Assembly (NCBI GenBank): GCA_017888105.1
Contig: JAGHGS010000017.1
Location: 1-15,458, forward strand
Direction of reading: 5' to 3'
Length of the DNA: 15,458 bases
Source: Bacilli bacterium
Lineage (GTDB): Bacteria; Bacillota_I; Bacilli_A; RF39; UBA660
Position 1 is the first letter of the stretch, and every line of letters begins with the position of its first letter. This document shows, in pieces, positions 13,901 to 15,458 of the stretch. The notes beneath the pieces were generated by a model. The model was given only the letters and a program-made list of their open reading frames with translations, was not told the DNA's origin and did no database searches. The translations under genes and the position numbers were made by a program.

Positions 13901-14300
13901 CTGCTGCGACTGTAAGTTTTTGCTCAGCCACACTTCCAAAATCTTTCATTTGTTCTTTAAAACTCGTAAGTTTTTTTTCAGTAGCTACAATTTCTCTTTG
14001 CAAATCTCTAAATTCTTCGTCAGTAACAGTAATTTCATTATTTTTTATTTTTTTTAAAGTTTCATTTAAGATTCTTTGCTTTTCTTCGGTATCTTCAATT
14101 GATTTAGTTAATAATTCCTGTTTCTGTCTTAAAAGATCCGTATTTGAAGGATCAAATTTTAGTAAAGTATTAACACCATTTAACTCACTTTGAAGAGACT
14201 TTGTGTTTTTTTCTATTCCCTCAAGTGCTTTTCCAAGTTTTGTTGTATTTCCATCGAATTCTATTGTTATACCTTTTATTTTTGATTTTGAAGTTGCCAT
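10995..14300 (-). CDS. Tape measure protein
   Basis: The 1101-aa protein sets tail length and probably reaches the cell membrane during DNA ejection. Residues 1-150 are a lysine/glutamate-rich coiled coil (KNTKSLQSELNGVNTLLKFD). About 150-450 is the TMP core (SLEDAVAKYIATTGKAIEET, LNIITSLN). About 480-545 is hydrophobic (IALLTSGMSLAVTGIGKMV, AGVIGGVVTAVSAW), and another long coiled coil follows around 655-860. KENSPSKATEEMGEFYDEGL is the conserved TMP C-terminal motif. Using about 0.15 nm per residue, the tail would be near 165 nm. AAGGAGG six bases before ATG 14300 is an ideal site. A terminator-like hairpin separates it from the chaperone genes. Confidence 0.95.
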   Translation of the reverse strand: MATSKSKIKGITIEFDGNTTKLGKALEGIEKNTKSLQSELNGVNTLLKFDPSNTDLLRQKQELLTKSIEDTEEKQRILNETLKKIKNNEITVTDEEFRDLQREIVATEKKLTSFKEQMKDFGSVAEQKLTVAADKVKDLGSKIEDAGSKLNKVSAVAAAGVTASVITASSLEDAVAKYIATTGKAIEETEKYQEILQSIHDNNYGESFGDIADKMRIVSTTMKDLPDEQLQSVVEKTYALQDAYGMDFEETLRGINGLITNMGLSAEDAFDLMTVGAQNGLDKTHELGDNLAEYTQIWAQAGFTAQEMFSILQNGLDAGAYNLDKVNDFVKEFTISLSDGRIEENLSSFSEETQKLFEEWEDGKATSAEVFKSVINDLKNAESEQEALTTASTVWSALGEDNALNIITSLNDVNETYQNTTGAINKTTETMYDTTSNEAQTALKKIKSSASDLSKNLLPIISKILDAVSKWIDKFNDLDDGTKNVIMTIALLTSGMSLAVTGIGKMVTGVGNTISILGKLTTVITNHPILTLAGVIGGVVTAVSAWSDASDNNLKKLEAETEEVKKLANAVKEETDAYTASVEARETALADSLSELDYYQKLFGELQTLVDENGKVKKGYEERAELITTKLNDAMGLEIEIVGDTIEEYDNLTETFDDVIAKKKAMLILESQEDAYIEALKNKEDAEKKVAEAQANVIEKQKEIKALESDIEKMKDVPFIDTSKAEEQLENLRTQESELKNILWDREEVYNGYVNTMAMYQENERLYQEGNYDGLMASSEDYFWYQVGNNEASEKEMYRHYLELQEQLENYKSIKEATKSDEYDKDIEQAEKELALLEQSFIDQGLAMKYGLEANTEQLLMGLSNMISQASGKKYEFKDLGDGTIQMYIDGIAAKEPVAQEEFSQFATSLMNELDLDEDAKNAGLNLLEGLRLGISDPNKQGSIFGAIRGLGRAVINTTKGALKENSPSKATEEMGEFYDEGLKIGIENKSKDVLKTVNSFGQDVLNNMQKVLSTEINTPDLNKKVLIHTTTDYDSSKVLSHQNESIDNTISTMNKYLPEILNSMKSLKVYIDKRTLVGEIAPDMDNELGVISSKRKRGRS

Positions 14301-14326
14301 TGTGCACCTCCTTCTATTTAAAACTT

Positions 14327-14363
14327 AAAAAAATAGGGAGAATCATCATTGATGATTGCTCCC
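14327..14363 (-). terminator. Terminator-like hairpin between chaperone and tape-measure genes
   Basis: On the minus strand GGGAG (14363-14359) plus AATCATC pairs with GATGATT plus CTCCC (14340-14336), 12 bp with one bulged base and a 3-nt loop. TA and seven T follow (14333-14327). The TGA stop of the frameshifted chaperone lies within the hairpin. It is a good intrinsic terminator by shape, although placed inside the late operon. Confidence 0.7.
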
Positions 14364-14620
14364 AAAAGTATTTCTTAAACTAACACGATCTATATCTGTT
14401 GTTTCTAATCTCTTTGCATTTTTTAAAAATTCACGTCCACTTTCTGTTTTAGAGCTATTATATATAAAAGCTTCACGTAAAAAGTATTTATAATCTAAAA
14501 TATTAAGTTTTCCTACTTCAAACATTGATATATTAAGATAATCCGCAACTATTTTTATGTCAATAGTTTCAATCTCATAAGTTAATCCCTCATTATCACC
14601 TGGATAATAAGGGATTTTTA
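14346..14620 (-). CDS. Tail assembly chaperone, T part (read only by frameshift)
   Basis: A 91-codon open stretch (entered at CTA 14621) in the -1 frame relative to the G gene, beginning LKIPYYPGDNEGLT and ending LRNTFGSNHQ. I found no ATG near its beginning with a ribosome site, and it opens exactly at the slippery site, so it is expressed only as the G-T fusion. The body (DIKIVADYLNISMFEVGKLN, ILDYKYFLREAFIYN) is helical and contains KTESGREFLKNAKRLETTDI. In lambda-like systems the T part binds the tape measure and recruits tail tube subunits. Confidence 0.85.
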
Positions 14621-14929
14621 GTTTTTTTTAGCACCAACCTTTTCTAACCACTTAGTATATTCGTTATTTATTGTTTCAAGCATTTCGGAGCTTTTAGCAA
14701 ATTTTTCTCTGATATCTTCTTTACTAAGTTTAATTTCCTCTACATTATTATTAAAGATTAAATAATCCATTTCAATCAATTTATCTTCTAAACTTAAATT
14801 ATTAGAATTTAAACCAATATTTTGGATTTTATAACTATCAGATAATGTTACAGGATAAACATGAATAGTTAGATTATCACTCCATTTTATCTCAAAAGTG
14901 CTTGATGCAAAAGTAGTCATGTCAAACAT
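14346..14929 (-). CDS. Frameshifted G-T tail assembly chaperone, 194 aa
   Basis: The product of -1 frameshifting at A AAA AAC (14627-14621): 103 residues from the G frame, then 91 from the T frame, ending at 14346. The join is at C14621. G and GT proteins keep the tape measure soluble while tail tube assembles around it, and the G:GT ratio is critical. The hairpin 14616-14584 begins four bases after the heptamer. This is a conserved arrangement in siphophages and myophages. Confidence 0.88.
14584..14627 (-). promoter_or_regulatory. -1 ribosomal frameshift signal: slippery site and stem-loop
   Basis: The heptamer A AAA AAC lies at 14627-14621 in the correct 0-frame phasing (AAA AAC, then TAA stop). 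Four bases later, arms 14616-14603 and 14597-14584 pair over 14 bp with a single U.G wobble and a 5-nt loop. This is a textbook stimulatory structure. Confidence 0.9.
14618..14929 (-). CDS. Tail assembly chaperone, G part
   Basis: The 103-aa protein lies between tail tube and tape measure, the standard gpG position. It begins MFDMTTFASSTFEIKWSDN, has a beta-rich half and a helical C-terminal half (NEYTKWLEKVGAKKN), and its last three codons are part of the slippery site. AGGTGA at about eight bases upstream supports ATG 14929. It acts as the shorter, more abundant chaperone in tail assembly, with the GT fusion as its partner. An in-frame Met at residue 4 is an alternative start. Confidence 0.88.
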   Translation of the reverse strand: MFDMTTFASSTFEIKWSDNLTIHVYPVTLSDSYKIQNIGLNSNNLSLEDKLIEMDYLIFNNNVEEIKLSKEDIREKFAKSSEMLETINNEYTKWLEKVGAKKN

Positions 14930-14939
14930 AACATATCAC

Positions 14940-15458
14940 CTACGCAGTAGCTGGAATTTCTTCTTCAACTATAATTAAAGTACCATTTGCATCGTTTGGT
15001 AAAGCACTAAATTCAGCATCAATTACTGTTTCAGCATCTTTTGCAAATGCGAGAGTAAATCCAGATGTATTTTGACCTACAATAGTTACACGTACATCTC
15101 CATCAACAGCATCTTCATGTAAGAATCTAATTACATAAGATTTTCCATTATAATTGCCTACACCACCGATTTTAGTTGTTCTTTTTCCATTTGCTTCAGT
15201 TGTAGTTCCTGTACTTGTTAGTTTTTCTAAAGTTTTACCATTCCAAGTCATAATACCACTTGTTAAAGTAGCCTCTTCTGTTTGGATAGTTCTTTTCTTA
15301 ACTTTTCCTAGATCGTCTTCAGCGGTATAAAATGTTGGAGTATAAGCAATTGATGCCCCACCTTTTATATAACCAATTCTATTTTCCTCTGTTTCAATTG
15401 TAGTATCCTCAGGAATACCATCCTCACTATCAAATTCCATAACATATAACTTACCACT
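14940..15458 (-). CDS. Major tail tube protein, 5' end beyond the window
   Basis: The frame is open through the window edge. In-frame codons upstream of Met 15440 continue as SGKLYV, which looks like native protein, so ATG 15440 is internal and the gene is partial here. Visible motifs are GKLYVMEFDSEDGIPEDTTI, ENRIGYIKGGASIAYTPTFY, GKRTTKIGGVGNYNGKSYVI and the ending AEFSALPNDANGTLIIVEEE. This is a tail tube family widespread in Firmicutes siphophages, in which a beta-barrel subunit stacks in hexamer rings around the tape measure. The chaperone gene follows ten bases later. Confidence 0.88.
   Translation of the reverse strand, partial: SGKLYVMEFDSEDGIPEDTTIETEENRIGYIKGGASIAYTPTFYTAEDDLGKVKKRTIQTEEATLTSGIMTWNGKTLEKLTSTGTTTEANGKRTTKIGGVGNYNGKSYVIRFLHEDAVDGDVRVTIVGQNTSGFTLAFAKDAETVIDAEFSALPNDANGTLIIVEEEIPATA

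Overview
The window is the right-hand end of a tailed (siphovirus-type) prophage in a very AT-rich Bacillota host. The evidence is strong Shine-Dalgarno sites, low GC, UGA used as a stop, a Dit/Tal-type tail tip, a DUF859-like tail protein and an r1t/Dp-1-like holin. The genus cannot be named from the sequence. Nearly everything from about 15.5 kb down to 2.9 kb lies on the minus strand, in the usual late-gene order: tail tube (cut by the window edge), tail assembly chaperones, tape measure, distal tail protein, tail-tip/Tal protein with collagen-like repeats, DUF859-like protein, collar/fibre protein, two small tail-tip proteins with a shared N-terminus, a one-span membrane protein, holin, three small genes (one only 35 codons), and an M15-type endolysin.

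The tail region carries several signals that a plain ORF list misses. A canonical A AAA AAC slippery heptamer, followed by a 14-bp hairpin, would make a 194-aa G-GT chaperone fusion by -1 frameshifting. A strong terminator-like hairpin sits between the chaperone and tape-measure genes. A run of ten G residues (coding strand) breaks a small well-initiated reading frame just ahead of the collar/fibre gene.

Past the endolysin comes a separate two-gene minus-strand cassette (2707-1585): a Panacea/DUF4065 (SocA-like) protein and an overlapping unknown partner. It is bounded on both sides by near-identical bidirectional terminators. This looks like a moron, probably a toxin-antitoxin or phage-defence unit. 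To its left are two divergent small HTH regulators, the minus-strand one apparently frameshifted at its 5' end. Then come two plus-strand genes (a 37-codon ORF and a ribbon-helix-helix-like protein with a strong internal start) behind a consensus promoter whose spacer holds an 18-bp palindrome.

The left 130 bases appear to be the phage-host junction. The 3' end of a tRNA gene, including CCA, reads on the minus strand at 128-111, followed by a Rho-independent terminator (97-73). Two tandem 11-bp repeats at 220-241 resemble integrase arm-type sites. In minus-strand order the prophage would therefore read int ... head, tail, lysis, moron, attR, with integrase, head genes and the intact tRNA outside the window on the right.
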